A stretch of 47,403 nucleotides of DNA, taken from Deltaproteobacteria bacterium. GTDB lineage: Bacteria > Myxococcota_A > Polyangia > Haliangiales > Haliangiaceae. The notes below the pieces were generated by a model. It did not search any database. It saw only the letters and a program-made list of their open reading frames with translations, and was not told where the DNA came from. Below are positions 8,675-17,824 of the stretch, piece after piece; position 1 is the first letter of the stretch, and the number at the start of each line of letters is the position of its first letter. The stretch spans positions 1 to 47,403 of the forward strand of contig JACCTC010000107.1 of assembly GCA_013812655.1 (NCBI GenBank), in the 5' to 3' direction. The position numbers and the translations under genes are program-made.

Positions 8675-9241
8675 TCAGCGCCCGCTGAACATCTTCGAGA
8701 CCGCGATCGAGATCTCGGGCAACGTGGTCGGCCGCAGCACGTCACCGCGCACGCGCTTCTCGGTCGAGGCGTAGCGTCCGCTGCGCGGGCGCGTGTAGAC
8801 GTGCACGGTCTTGGTCCGGATATCGAAGATCCAGTACTCGGGTGCGCCGTTCTCGGCGTAGATCGCTGCCTTGATGTCGCGGTCCTTGCGCAGCGAGCTC
8901 GCCGCGACCTCGATCAACAGCAGCGCCTTGCTCGGGTGGTAGGCGTGCCGGCGCTGGCGGCGGGACACCGAGACGTCGGGCTCGGGCTCCGAGTCGTCGG
9001 TCGCGGCGAATGGGCTGTGCGAGCGAACGTCGAACGAATCGTCGAGCGCGCGGATCAGGTGCTGCGCGATGCGCGCGGTCACCGTCGCGTGCGAGGCACC
9101 CTGCGGGCTCATGGTGACCAGCTGGCCGCGCAGCAGCTCGACGCGCTCGTCGTCGAACGTGCCGAGCTCGACGAGCTGCTCGTACTCGCGGCGCCGCAGC
9201 GGCCGCAATGTCTCGGGCGCGAGCACCGCCGGGTCGAGCAT
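8675..9241 (-). CDS. Uma2-family (DUF820) endonuclease-like protein
   Basis: A 188-residue protein of the PD-(D/E)XK-like Uma2 family (PF05685). Typical blocks are visible: ELLRGQLVTMSP near the N-terminus, the acidic core EPEPDVSVSR, LLLIEVAASSLRKDRDIKAA and EYWIFDIRT. The biological role of Uma2 proteins is not settled; they multiply in cyanobacteria and Myxococcota. Start 9241 is chosen because TATGTT (9254-9249) lies 7 bases before this ATG; the in-frame ATG at 9253 overlaps that hexamer and would add four residues. Convergent with tsf, divergent from the secreted protein at 9472. Confidence 0.85.
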   Translation of the reverse strand: MLDPAVLAPETLRPLRRREYEQLVELGTFDDERVELLRGQLVTMSPQGASHATVTARIAQHLIRALDDSFDVRSHSPFAATDDSEPEPDVSVSRRQRRHAYHPSKALLLIEVAASSLRKDRDIKAAIYAENGAPEYWIFDIRTKTVHVYTRPRSGRYASTEKRVRGDVLRPTTLPEISIAVSKMFSGR

Positions 9242-9329
9242 CGATTCCAACATAGCATGGCGATCCGCGCGACCTCGCGACGTTGCGAGCGCCACACCGA
9301 GCGCAACCCTGCAGATGATCAAGAAGTCG

Positions 9330-9359
9330 GCGTCCGGTGTCCGACGAAGCTCGGCCAGC
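9330..9359 (+). repeat. 30-base direct repeat, copy 1
   Basis: Begins GCGTCCGGTGTCCG and ends TCGGCCAGC. It matches 11645-11674 at 26 of 30 positions in the same orientation. The two copies bracket the secreted-protein gene, the kinase remnant and the second Uma2 gene. Confidence 0.5.
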
Positions 9360-9471
9360 CATCCGTGCGTCGGACCGGCGGAACCTCGTGCTACGCCGCC
9401 GAGATCGAAGCCGTGTGTTACTACTCCGGTCGTCCGGTGACCTGTTCACCGATCTGTCCAAGGGGAAGACC

Positions 9472-10560
9472 ATGCGTTTGATACCGTTCGTTCTCGTCGC
9501 CTTTTGCCCGGCGCTCGCCGTCGCTGCACCCAAGCCTCTCGCAGCTGCCAAGCACACGCCGCCGGTGTATCTCGATGTGCCGTCGGTGTGGATCCAGATC
9601 GTCTCGCGCGACGACTCTGGATATGGAGTCAAGGCGGAGTTCCGCATCGCGGGCGCGACATCCAGTGCCGACCGCGTGCGCTTCGACTGGAAGTCCGGCG
9701 GCAAGGTCGTCGGCACTGGCACCTGCAGCTCGGACTACTATGCGGACAACAAGATCATCTTCGCGTCGTGCGAGCTCCAGAAGGACGTCAAGGCCAAGGG
9801 CCCGATCGACATCGACGTCGTCTACATCGACGATGCCGACGACAAGGAGTACCTGGTCACGACGCTCAAGACGACCGTCATGAACTGGAAGGGCATCGGC
9901 AAGAGCCAGCACTGGGGACACACCCCGGATGACCTGCTCGCGACCGCGTGGATCCGCAACTCCGAGGACAGCAGCACATTCCACGTCCCGCTGTTCGACT
10001 TCTGGTCGTCGGCGAACCTCGTCGGAGAGCATCAGCTGCGCTGCACCGTCGACGGCAAGAAGCTACCGGACTTCGAAGTGCACCTCGACAACTCGAAGGC
10101 ATCGAGCCAGACCTCGATCGAATCGAGCTTCACGCAGCCCAAGGTCCAGCGGACCTACGCATACACGCACGTCGGCATGAACCCGGGCTTCCACTACGGA
10201 AGCAAGAGCGACTTCGGCTCGTACGACGCCAGCAAGGTTCGCTGGGCGATCGACAACCCTGGCAAGTGGGATTGCATGTTGCGCATGGGCGGCAAGCCGG
10301 TGCGGCAGTTCATGTTCACCGTGAACAACAAGGGCATGATCGAGCCGAGTGAGATGCAGAAGGGCAAGGGCGCCCTGCCGACCCTGCCGTGGGTTGCTCT
10401 GATCGACATGAAGATTCCGAAGGACAACGGCGTCGAGAAGCGGATCCGTGCCGACGCGCTCAAGAAGAGCATCGGCTTCGGCATCCCATGGCCGGATCAC
10501 CCGAAGGCGAAGGAGTTGCAGGCCGCATTCCCGCCAACCATGGGCACGCCCGACAAGTAG
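9472..10560 (+). CDS. Secreted protein of unknown function
   Basis: A 362-residue protein with a signal peptide (MRLIPFVLVAFCPALAVAA, residues 1-19). ATG 9472 has AAGGGGAAG just upstream, while the longer frame from 9337 would bury the signal peptide. The mature part is mostly beta: residues 25-150 look like an Ig- or C2-like sandwich (repeated short strands, YVDDADDKEY loop). A Lys/Gly-rich middle and a short helical C-terminus with KELQAAFPPTMG follow. I do not recognise a family. A CGGCG-CAG-CGCCG hairpin lies directly after the stop (10563-10575) without a T tract. Confidence 0.7.
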   Translation: MRLIPFVLVAFCPALAVAAPKPLAAAKHTPPVYLDVPSVWIQIVSRDDSGYGVKAEFRIAGATSSADRVRFDWKSGGKVVGTGTCSSDYYADNKIIFASCELQKDVKAKGPIDIDVVYIDDADDKEYLVTTLKTTVMNWKGIGKSQHWGHTPDDLLATAWIRNSEDSSTFHVPLFDFWSSANLVGEHQLRCTVDGKKLPDFEVHLDNSKASSQTSIESSFTQPKVQRTYAYTHVGMNPGFHYGSKSDFGSYDASKVRWAIDNPGKWDCMLRMGGKPVRQFMFTVNNKGMIEPSEMQKGKGALPTLPWVALIDMKIPKDNGVEKRIRADALKKSIGFGIPWPDHPKAKELQAAFPPTMGTPDK

Positions 10561-10626
10561 CTCGGCGCAGCGCCGTCGGCGACGATCCGTGCGGCGTGAC
10601 GCGCGGGACATAGTACGCTCGAGGCG

Positions 10627-10942
10627 GTGCACGTCTGCGGTGAGTGCGGACAGGGGTACGAGCGCGACGGTTACTGCGCCGCCCGCGATCCCGGCCTCGT
10701 CGATCGGTTCTTCAGCGAGGCGCGCGCGGTCAACCTCGTGCGTCACGAGAACATCGTCAACGTCATCGTGCAGGTGTTCAGATCGCAAGCGGCTCAAGGC
10801 GCCACGCTGCAGCCTCGCGGCGGTGTTCGCCAGGGCCCAGGTCAAGGGGACCGCGGCGAAGCGCGCGAAGCTGTCGTTGCAACACAACGGCTGGGTGTTC
10901 AGCGCGCCCGACCTGAACTGGTCACTCCCCGACGACTGCTGA
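10627..10942 (+). pseudogene. Remnant of a Ser/Thr kinase gene plus an unrelated C-terminal fragment
   Basis: From the GTG at 10627, the frame starts HVCGECGQGYERDGYCA, like the Cys-rich N-terminal tags of many myxobacterial kinases. It then jumps directly to FFSEARAVNLVRHENIVNV, the kinase alpha-C helix region. The Gly-rich loop and the Lys that should lie between are missing, and kinase homology stops near 10770. A different frame then reads KGTAAKRAKLSLQHNGWVF and ends ...WSLPDDC at TGA 10940-10942, perhaps the tail of another gene. A TACGCT box (10614-10619) survives upstream. Most of 10561-11049 is therefore decayed coding sequence; no intact gene was found there. Confidence 0.6.
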
Positions 10943-11049
10943 GCTCGTCGCGAACCGCGCAAGCTGCTTGTTGCACGGCCTGGATTCGGGCTCATCCGAG
11001 CATCACGATGGTCCCCATCGAGCAAGCAACGTAGACTGGGTTTCGGAAC

Positions 11050-11634
11050 ATGAGCCATTCAGCGAGGCGCAACGCCACCCTGAAAGACTTCTGGGCGATT
11101 CCGGAAGCGCAGCGGTTTCACGAGCTGATCGGCGGAGAGTTGAGCGAGAAAGCCGCCCCGAGCGGCGAACATGGCGATGCCCAGGCGGGAATCGTGGGCG
11201 CAGTTCGCAGCCCTTATCACCGCGGGTCGGGAAACGGCGGACCCGGTGGCTGGTGGATCGCGACCGAAGTGGAGGTACTACTGGAGAACGCTGACGTCGT
11301 TCGTCCGGACGTGATCGGGTGGCGGCGCGACCATTGTCCCGAGCGGCCGACAGGATTTCCAGTCACGGTGCGCCCCGATTGGATCTGCGAAGTGGTTTCG
11401 CCCGGTCACGCGACCGACGACACGGTCAAGAAACTGCGCCTGTATCACCGCGCCGGCATCACTCATTACTGGCTCGTCGACCCACGCGACTGCACGCTGA
11501 CGGTGATGCGTTGGAGCGCTGACGGATACGTCACGCGGCTTCGTGCCGTGCGGGGCGAGGTGGTGCGCGCGGAGCCGTTCGACGCCATCGAGCTCGCAGT
11601 TGGCACGTTGTTTGGTGACGATCCACCAGCGTAG
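11050..11634 (+). CDS. Uma2-family (DUF820) endonuclease-like protein
   Basis: A 194-residue member of the same family as the gene at 8675-9241 but only distantly similar to it. Conserved blocks: HELIGGELSEKAAPSGEHG near the N-terminus, EVEVLLENADVVRPDVIGWR with the core Asp, WICEVVSPGHATDDTVKK (the E-x-S...K block) and THYWLVDPRD. This fits the PD-(D/E)XK fold with Asp, Glu and Lys in place, so it may be active. TAGACT (11032-11037) lies 12 bases before the ATG and no Shine-Dalgarno is visible. A 30-base repeat copy begins 10 bases after the stop. Confidence 0.88.
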   Translation: MSHSARRNATLKDFWAIPEAQRFHELIGGELSEKAAPSGEHGDAQAGIVGAVRSPYHRGSGNGGPGGWWIATEVEVLLENADVVRPDVIGWRRDHCPERPTGFPVTVRPDWICEVVSPGHATDDTVKKLRLYHRAGITHYWLVDPRDCTLTVMRWSADGYVTRLRAVRGEVVRAEPFDAIELAVGTLFGDDPPA

Positions 11635-11644
11635 CCCGCTACTC

Positions 11645-11674
11645 GCGTCCGGTGTCCGCCGGATGTCGGCCAGC
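11645..11674 (+). repeat. 30-base direct repeat, copy 2
   Basis: Matches 9330-9359 at 26 of 30 positions, with exact cores of 14 and 9 bases at the same spacing. It lies between the second Uma2 gene and proS. Confidence 0.5.
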
Positions 11675-11721
11675 GGCCTGCGGTGCGGACGTCTGCGCGT
11701 GTGCGGTGGTATGCCTCCGCC

Positions 11722-13254
11722 GTGAGCAACGCCAAGGCCCAGACCGCGATCACGCCGACCCGCGCCGATAACTACCCCGAGTGGTATCTTGAGGTGATCA
11801 AGGCGGCCGACCTCGCCGAGAACTCGGACGTCCGCGGCTGCATGGTGATCAAGCCGTGGGGCTACGCGCTGTGGGAGAACATCCAGCGCGTCCTCGACGG
11901 CATGTTCAAGGCGACCGGCCACGTCAACGCGTACTTCCCGCTGTTCATCCCGATCAGCTACTTCGAGAAGGAGGCCGCGCACGTCGAGGGCTTCGCGACC
12001 GAGTGTGCCGTCGTCACTCATCACAAGCTCGAGCTGCGCGATGGCAAGCTGATCCCCGTCGGCGAGCTCACCGAACCTCTGGTCGTGCGGCCAACGTCGG
12101 AGCTCATCATCGGCGCGAGCTTCGCGAAGTGGGTGAAGAGCTATCGCGACCTCCCGCTGCTGATCAACCAGTGGGCGAACGTCGTGCGCTGGGAGATGCG
12201 GCCGCGGATCTTCCTGCGAACCGCCGAGTTCCTCTGGCAGGAGGGCCACACCGCGCACGCGACGTCGCAGGAGGCCGTCGAGGAGACGATGACGATGCTC
12301 GGCGTCTACGCCGACTTCGCGGAGAACTGGCTCGCGCTGCCGGTGATCCAGGGCGAGAAGACGGCCGGCGAGCGGTTCCCGGGCGCGCTGCAGACCTACT
12401 GCATCGAGGCGATGATGCAGGACCGCAAGGCGCTGCAGGCCGGCACCTCGCACTTCCTCGGTCAGAACTTCTCGAAGGCGAGCGGCATCAAGTTCCAGGA
12501 CGACAAGGGCGAGATGGTCCACGCGTGGACGACGTCGTGGGGCGTCTCGACGCGCTTGATCGGCGGCATGATCATGACCCACGCCGACGACGACGGCATG
12601 GTGTGCCCGCCGAAGCTCGCGCCCGAGCAAGTGATCATCATCCCGGTGATCCAGAAGCCCGAGGATCGCGATCGCGTGATGGCGTACTGCAAGGCGCTCG
12701 AGCAGGAGCTCGAGGCGCAGACGTTTGCGGGCACGCCGGTGCGCGTGCACCTCGATGGCCGCGACATGCGCGGCGGCGACAAGGCGTGGCAGTGGATCAA
12801 GAAGGGCGCGCCGATCCGCCTCGAGATCGGCCCGCGCGATCTCGAGAAGGACGCGGTCTTCATGGGCCGCCGCGACAAGGGCCCGAAGGAGAAGGTCGGG
12901 ATGCCGCGCGCCGAGCTCGTGGCGAACATCGCGACGCTGCTCCAGGACATCCAGGACGCGCTGTTCGCGCGCGCGAAGGCCTACCGCACCGAGCACACGC
13001 GGGTGATCGACACCAAGGACGAGTTCTACGCGTACTTCGCCGCGCCGAAGACGAAGAAGGACAACGACCCGACGCCGATCCACGGCGGGTTCGCGATGGC
13101 GCACTTCAACGGCGACCCCAAGCTCGAGGCGCAGATCAAGGACGACCTCGGCGTCACCGTGCGCTGCATCCCGCTCGAGCCCGGCGAACCCGGCACATGC
13201 CCGTTCACAGGGCAGCCGAGCGCCAAGCGCGTGGTCTGGGCGAAGTCTTACTGA
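11722..13254 (+). CDS. proS: Prolyl-tRNA synthetase, archaeal/eukaryote-like (type 3)
   Basis: A 510-residue class II synthetase that charges tRNA-Pro. It lacks the editing insertion of the common bacterial enzyme and has the short form's blocks: GCMVIKPWGYALWENIQ, motif 2 RWEMRPRIFLRTAEFLWQEG, THADDDGMVCPPKLAPEQV, and a C-terminal zinc-like domain ending in Tyr (KRVVWAKSY) as in archaeal and eukaryal enzymes. Start GTG 11722 is preferred: TATGCC (11710-11715) ends six bases upstream, implying a leaderless mRNA, and the family starts near here. Other in-frame GTGs lie at 11683 and 11701. The type-3 enzyme in bacteria reflects an old transfer or replacement. Confidence 0.95.
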   Translation: MSNAKAQTAITPTRADNYPEWYLEVIKAADLAENSDVRGCMVIKPWGYALWENIQRVLDGMFKATGHVNAYFPLFIPISYFEKEAAHVEGFATECAVVTHHKLELRDGKLIPVGELTEPLVVRPTSELIIGASFAKWVKSYRDLPLLINQWANVVRWEMRPRIFLRTAEFLWQEGHTAHATSQEAVEETMTMLGVYADFAENWLALPVIQGEKTAGERFPGALQTYCIEAMMQDRKALQAGTSHFLGQNFSKASGIKFQDDKGEMVHAWTTSWGVSTRLIGGMIMTHADDDGMVCPPKLAPEQVIIIPVIQKPEDRDRVMAYCKALEQELEAQTFAGTPVRVHLDGRDMRGGDKAWQWIKKGAPIRLEIGPRDLEKDAVFMGRRDKGPKEKVGMPRAELVANIATLLQDIQDALFARAKAYRTEHTRVIDTKDEFYAYFAAPKTKKDNDPTPIHGGFAMAHFNGDPKLEAQIKDDLGVTVRCIPLEPGEPGTCPFTGQPSAKRVVWAKSY

Positions 13255-13342
13255 GCTACTGGCACCCCACGCTCGAGGCGCGCGGTCGCTCATGGGCTTG
13301 GCGCGCCCCGACGAGATCGCGGGTACACTAGATTGCTAGCCC

Positions 13343-16021
13343 ATGTCGGACGACTTCGAGCGCTTCTTTGATGCCGCGCTTGACCTGCACGGGATCGCAA
13401 ACGCAAGCGGCTCGTTCGTGCGGGTGAACCCGGCCTGGCAGCGCACGCTCGGCTGGTCCGCCGAGGAGGTGACCTCGGTGCCGTGGCTCGATCTGGTTCA
13501 TCCCGTCGATCGTCAGGCGACCATGGACGTCGTCGGCCGGCTGTTCGGCGGGAGCTCGGTGCTCGCGTTCGTGAACCGCTATCGCTGCAAGGATGGCAGC
13601 TATCGATGGATCCAGTGGCACGCCGAGGTGGTGGGCGACGAGGCCTATTGTACCGGCCGCGATGTGACGGTGGAGCGGGCGCAGAAGACCGCCCGGCACG
13701 AGCGCTACGTCGAGGATATCGCCGAGGCGCTGCCGCAGATCGTGTGGACGGCCGACCCCGACGGCGCGCTCGACTACTACAATCAGAACTGGTTCGACTA
13801 CACCGGGATGACGCTCGAGCAGAGCCGCGGCTGGGGCTGGGAGCCCGTGTTGCATCCGGACGATCTGCAAAACTGCGTCGAACGGTGGACGGAGTCGGTC
13901 CGGACCGGCGCACCCTACGAGGTCGAATATCGCTTCAAGCGAGCGGCCGACGGCACGTACCGGTGGCACCTCGGGCGCGCTTTACCGATCCGTGATGCGC
14001 GCGGCGAGATCGTCAAGTGGTTCGGAACCTGCACCGACATCGACGACCAGCGGGGTGCCCAGGCGGTCCTCCTCGAGGCGCGGGAACAGCTCGAGGCCCG
14101 CGTCCGCGAGCGGACCGCGGAGCTCGCTGCTAGCAACGAACGATTTCGCGCGACGACCGAGACCGCCCATGATGCCATCATCACCGCTCACAGCAGCGGC
14201 GAGATCGTCGGCTGGAATCGAGGCGCCGCCGCCATCTTCGGCTACTCGAAGGACGAGGCCATCGGGCTCAAGCTGGTCGACCTGATGCCCGAGCGGTTTC
14301 GCGTCGCCCACCTCGCCGGCTTCGCGCGCATCCACACGAGCGGCCCGTTGTTCGGGGGAAAGCCGGCGCAGCTCCGAGCGCTCCGCCGCGACGGCTCGGA
14401 GTTTCCGTGCGAGCTCACGCTGTCTTCGTGGAAGAACGCCGGCCAGCTGTTCGTCACCGGCATCCTCCGCGACATCACAGATCGTGAGCGCGCCAACGAG
14501 CAGCTTCATCGGCTGGCCGCGATCGTGGAAGGTTCGGACGACGCCATCTACGCCCACGATCTCGAGGGCAAGATCGTGAGCTGGAACGCGGGAGCGGAGC
14601 GGCTCTACGGCTACTCCGCCGCCGAGATCCTCGGGGAGCCATTTCACGTGCTGGTTCCGGCCGACAAGCGGCACGAGGCGGCGGCGATCTTCGCGCGCAC
14701 ACACGCCGGCGAGCGATTCGCGCATTACGAGACGACGCGGTGTCGCAAGGACGGCTCGCAGATCGACGTCTTTCTGAGCGCATCGTCGGTCCGCGACCTG
14801 CAGGGGAAGCCCAGCGGCATCTCGCTGATCGTCCGCGACATCACCGAACGCAAGGCGATCGAACGCAAGCTGCTGCTGGCCGACCGCATGGCGTCAGTCG
14901 GCACGCTCGCCGCGGGCATCGCGCACGAGATCAACAGCCCGCTGGCCTTCGTCATGGCGAACCTGGAGATCCTCGCGGAAGATCTTCGCGATCTCGACGC
15001 GGGCCCGCTATCCACGAAGTTGCGCGAGCTCGCCACGCTCGTGAACGAATCGCGGGACGGGGCGGAGCGGGTCCGCAAGATCGTGCGGGGGCTCAAGACG
15101 TTCTCACGTTCCGATGAAGAGCGGCGGGCGCCAATCGAGTTGTCCCAGGTTCTCGATCTCGCGGCCAACATGACGTTCAACGAGATCCGGCATCGGGCGC
15201 GCTTGATCAAAGATTTCGGGCGCGTGCCGCTGGTCGAGGCGGACGAGAGCCGGCTCGCGCAGGTGTTCATCAACCTGCTCGTCAACGCCGCACACTCGAT
15301 TCCCGAGGGCGACACGACCCGCAACGAGATCCGGATATCGACCTTCGTCGATCCAGGTGGCTGGGTGGTCGCCCAGGTGCAAGACACCGGCGCAGGAATA
15401 CCGCAGGCGCTGCTCGCGCAGATCTTCAACCCGTTCTTCACCACCAAGGACATCGGGGTGGGATCCGGGCTCGGGCTGTCCATCTGCGAAGGCATCGTCA
15501 CCGCCCTGGGCGGCACGATCGCCGTCCACAGCGAGCTTGGTAAGGGCTCGACGTTCCGGGTCTCGCTCCCGGCGTGGTCCGGGGAGTCAACCGTCGCGCA
15601 CGCCGCCTCGAACCCCCCGCAGCCCATCGCCAGCGGGAGACGCGGGCGCGTACTTGTGATCGAGGACGATCGAGCGCTCGCGACCTCCTATCAGCGCTTC
15701 CTCGGCTCCGAGCACGATGTCGTCGTGGCGTTCAACGGGCGCGAGGGCCTCGATTGCATCGCGGCGCAAGCACCGTTCGACGCCATCGTCTGCGATCTGA
15801 TGATGCCCGTGCTCACCGGCATGGACGTCCATGCCGAGCTGCTGCGGTCGGACCCCGAGTTAGCCGCGCGGATGGTCTTTGTCACGGGCGGCGCGTTCAC
15901 GCCGCGAAGTCGCGAGTTCCTCGACCACACCGCGAATCAGTGGCTGGAGAAGCCGTTCAGCAGGCAGGCCCTGCGCGCGGCCGTCCGGAACATCGTCAAC
16001 ACCGTTGCCGCCGGCGCCTGA
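13343..16021 (+). CDS. Hybrid sensor histidine kinase with four PAS domains and C-terminal receiver
   Basis: An 892-residue soluble sensor without membrane helices. PAS domains lie at about 5-115, 120-240, 262-385 and 390-510; the second and others carry PAC-type WHLG and RDIT blocks. The kinase core follows: GIAHEINSP with phosphoacceptor His528, N-box NLLVNAAHS (644-652), DTGAGIP (681-687), NPFFTTKD (696-703) and GSGLGL (707-712). A receiver domain occupies 768-888 with phosphoacceptor Asp818 in CDLMMP and Lys870. No partner regulator is adjacent, so it is an orphan and its output is unknown. TACACT (13324-13329) lies 13 bases before the ATG; a hairpin terminator follows. Confidence 0.95.
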   Translation: MSDDFERFFDAALDLHGIANASGSFVRVNPAWQRTLGWSAEEVTSVPWLDLVHPVDRQATMDVVGRLFGGSSVLAFVNRYRCKDGSYRWIQWHAEVVGDEAYCTGRDVTVERAQKTARHERYVEDIAEALPQIVWTADPDGALDYYNQNWFDYTGMTLEQSRGWGWEPVLHPDDLQNCVERWTESVRTGAPYEVEYRFKRAADGTYRWHLGRALPIRDARGEIVKWFGTCTDIDDQRGAQAVLLEAREQLEARVRERTAELAASNERFRATTETAHDAIITAHSSGEIVGWNRGAAAIFGYSKDEAIGLKLVDLMPERFRVAHLAGFARIHTSGPLFGGKPAQLRALRRDGSEFPCELTLSSWKNAGQLFVTGILRDITDRERANEQLHRLAAIVEGSDDAIYAHDLEGKIVSWNAGAERLYGYSAAEILGEPFHVLVPADKRHEAAAIFARTHAGERFAHYETTRCRKDGSQIDVFLSASSVRDLQGKPSGISLIVRDITERKAIERKLLLADRMASVGTLAAGIAHEINSPLAFVMANLEILAEDLRDLDAGPLSTKLRELATLVNESRDGAERVRKIVRGLKTFSRSDEERRAPIELSQVLDLAANMTFNEIRHRARLIKDFGRVPLVEADESRLAQVFINLLVNAAHSIPEGDTTRNEIRISTFVDPGGWVVAQVQDTGAGIPQALLAQIFNPFFTTKDIGVGSGLGLSICEGIVTALGGTIAVHSELGKGSTFRVSLPAWSGESTVAHAASNPPQPIASGRRGRVLVIEDDRALATSYQRFLGSEHDVVVAFNGREGLDCIAAQAPFDAIVCDLMMPVLTGMDVHAELLRSDPELAARMVFVTGGAFTPRSREFLDHTANQWLEKPFSRQALRAAVRNIVNTVAAGA

Positions 16022-16025
16022 GAAC

Positions 16026-16050
16026 CGGCGGATCCCGCCGCGGGCTGTTT
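16026..16050 (+). terminator. Possible terminator of the hybrid kinase gene
   Basis: CGGCGG (16026-16031) and CCGCCG (16035-16040) form a six-pair stem with a three-base loop starting four bases after the stop; CTGTTTC follows at 16045-16051. It separates the kinase gene from a convergent operon. Confidence 0.4.
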
Positions 16051-16065
16051 CACTCGATCGCGAAG

Positions 16066-16515
16066 CTATTCGAGAGCTGCCCCTGGCGGTGTCAGCTTCT
16101 CGAGCGCCGCGCGGATCGGCGCGGGGATCGCGACCGGCGCGCGGGTCTTGCGATCGACGAACACGTGCACGAAGTGGCCGTGCGCGGCCGCGAGAGTCTG
16201 GCGGCCCTCGAAGATCGCGATGCCGTACGTCACCGCGCGGGTCCCGAGCTTGTCGACGCGGACGCCGGCGCGCAGGATCGACGGATACGCGAGCGGCACG
16301 TGGTACTGGCAGTGCGACTCGACGACCAGGCCGATCACGCTCGCGGTCGCCGGCTCGAGGCCGCCCTCGGTGATCAAGTACGCGTTCGCGGCGGTATCGA
16401 AGAAGCTGTAGTACGCGACGTTGTTGATGTGGCCGTAGATGTCGTTGTCCATCCAGCGCGTCGTGATCGACGTCTGATAGGGATACGCGCCGAGGGATGG
16501 ACGTTCTGTGGGCAT
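16066..16515 (-). CDS. Acyl-CoA thioesterase, hotdog fold (4HBT family)
   Basis: A 149-residue hotdog-fold thioesterase. The signature RWMDNDIYGHINNVAYYSFF contains the catalytic-type D-x-D-x2-G-H-x-N-N block of the 4-hydroxybenzoyl-CoA thioesterase group; the next acidic position is Asp rather than the more common Glu. It is expected to hydrolyse an acyl-CoA; the chain is not predictable. ATG 16515 lies four bases after the stop of the transhydrogenase gene, so it is the last gene of a three-gene minus-strand operon. The longer frame upstream overlaps that gene and is rejected. Confidence 0.88.
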   Translation of the reverse strand: MPTERPSLGAYPYQTSITTRWMDNDIYGHINNVAYYSFFDTAANAYLITEGGLEPATASVIGLVVESHCQYHVPLAYPSILRAGVRVDKLGTRAVTYGIAIFEGRQTLAAAHGHFVHVFVDRKTRAPVAIPAPIRAALEKLTPPGAALE

Positions 16516-16519
16516 GAGT

Positions 16520-17824
16520 TCACCAGTACGCGAGGGCACGCTCGAACAACGCCGCGAGCAACGGCTCGGTGATCTCGCACGGCGCATTGCCGAGCAAGCG
16601 CTGCTGCGGCAGCGTCCCGGCCACGAGTACCGGAACATCCGCGGACGTGTAGCCGACGCCGGCGATGCCGTTGGGGATCGCGATCGCCCGCATCAGCTCG
16701 ATCACGCGCGTCGCGAGCACGTCGCCCGCATCGGCCGGCGTCGCGCCGCGCACGTCGGCACCGAGCAGCGCGGCCGCCTCGAGGTGACGCACCGGGGCGA
16801 GCGCACCGGTCTCGCGGAACACCGCCGGCGCGTTGACGGCGACGGCCATGCCGTGGGGGACGAGCGGCGCGTCGGGATACCCAGCCGCGCGAAACGTCCG
16901 CACGTGCCCGGCGACCGCGTAGGCCATCGCATGCGGGACGTGCACGCCGGCGTTGCCGAAGGCGATGCCGGCGAGCGTGGCCGCCCACATCACGCCCTCG
17001 CGGGCCTCGACATCGGCGGCGTCGCGAACCGCACGCTCGAGGTAGCTGCCGAGCAGCCGCAGCGCCTCGCGACAACCGAGATCGCTCCACGGGTTCGCGC
17101 CCTGGCTCAGCGGTCGCGCGGTCGGTGTCGCCGGTGCCGGGCGCGTCGAGAACGGTCGCGCGGTGAACGACTCCGCCGCGTGGCACAGCACGTCCATGCC
17201 GCTCGCCGCGACGACGCTCGCCGGCATCGTCGACGTGCATCGCGGATCGACCAGCGCCTCGCTCGGCCGTAACCGAGGCGACGCGATGCCGGTCTTCGCG
17301 TGGAGCGCGAGCCAGTCGAAGATCGCGATGCCGGTGACCTCGCTGCCGGTCCCCGAGGTGGTCGGGCAGGCGAGGTGCGGGGCGAGCGGCCCGGGGATCG
17401 CGCGGGCATCGCCGACCGGTGCGTTGACGTACGCCCGCAGCGGCGCCGGATACGTCGCGTAGAGGTTCGCAGCCTTCGCGGTGTCGATCACCGAGCCACC
17501 ACCGAGCGAGACGTAGCCGTCGACGCGAGCCTCGCGCGCGAACTGCGCGGCCGCCTCGAACGACGCATCGGTCGGCTCGATCGCGACGTCGTCGAAGATC
17601 GCGGTCTCGATCGCCACCGCACGAAGTGAGGCGTGGACCTCGGCGAACCATGGCGAGCTGCGGAGCTGGCGGTCGGTGAACAACGCGGCCCGCGTCATCC
17701 CGAGCGCGCGCGCTCGCACGCCGACCTCGGCGAGGCAGCCCCGGCCAAACGTCACGCGCGACGCGTCGACGGTGAACGCGGTCTCGCAGCCGGCCGCGGT
17801 CGCGGCGAGGTGGGCGCAGCTCAT
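16520..17824 (-). CDS. Hydroxyacid-oxoacid transhydrogenase (ADHFE1-like iron alcohol dehydrogenase)
   Basis: A 434-residue group III (iron) alcohol dehydrogenase. It has the NAD-binding [12 protein letters not shown] and metal-site blocks [30 protein letters not shown] and [11 protein letters not shown]. The long [11 protein letters not shown] and FGNAGVH segments match the ADHFE1 subgroup, which couples oxidation of 4-hydroxybutyrate to reduction of 2-oxoglutarate (EC 1.1.99.24). Start ATG 17824 overlaps the kinase stop as ATGA, indicating translational coupling; a start at 17845 would overlap further and is less likely. The subfamily call rests on motif recall, not a search. Confidence 0.88.
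   Translation of the reverse strand: MSCAHLAATAAGCETAFTVDASRVTFGRGCLAEVGVRARALGMTRAALFTDRQLRSSPWFAEVHASLRAVAIETAIFDDVAIEPTDASFEAAAQFAREARVDGYVSLGGGSVIDTAKAANLYATYPAPLRAYVNAPVGDARAIPGPLAPHLACPTTSGTGSEVTGIAIFDWLALHAKTGIASPRLRPSEALVDPRCTSTMPASVVAASGMDVLCHAAESFTARPFSTRPAPATPTARPLSQGANPWSDLGCREALRLLGSYLERAVRDAADVEAREGVMWAATLAGIAFGNAGVHVPHAMAYAVAGHVRTFRAAGYPDAPLVPHGMAVAVNAPAVFRETGALAPVRHLEAAALLGADVRGATPADAGDVLATRVIELMRAIAIPNGIAGVGYTSADVPVLVAGTLPQQRLLGNAPCEITEPLLAALFERALAYW

Noticed and set aside
11278-13293. 671-residue minus-strand frame over proS
   Set aside because: Runs through a synthetase gene and part of the Uma2 gene on the other strand; no recognisable sequence.
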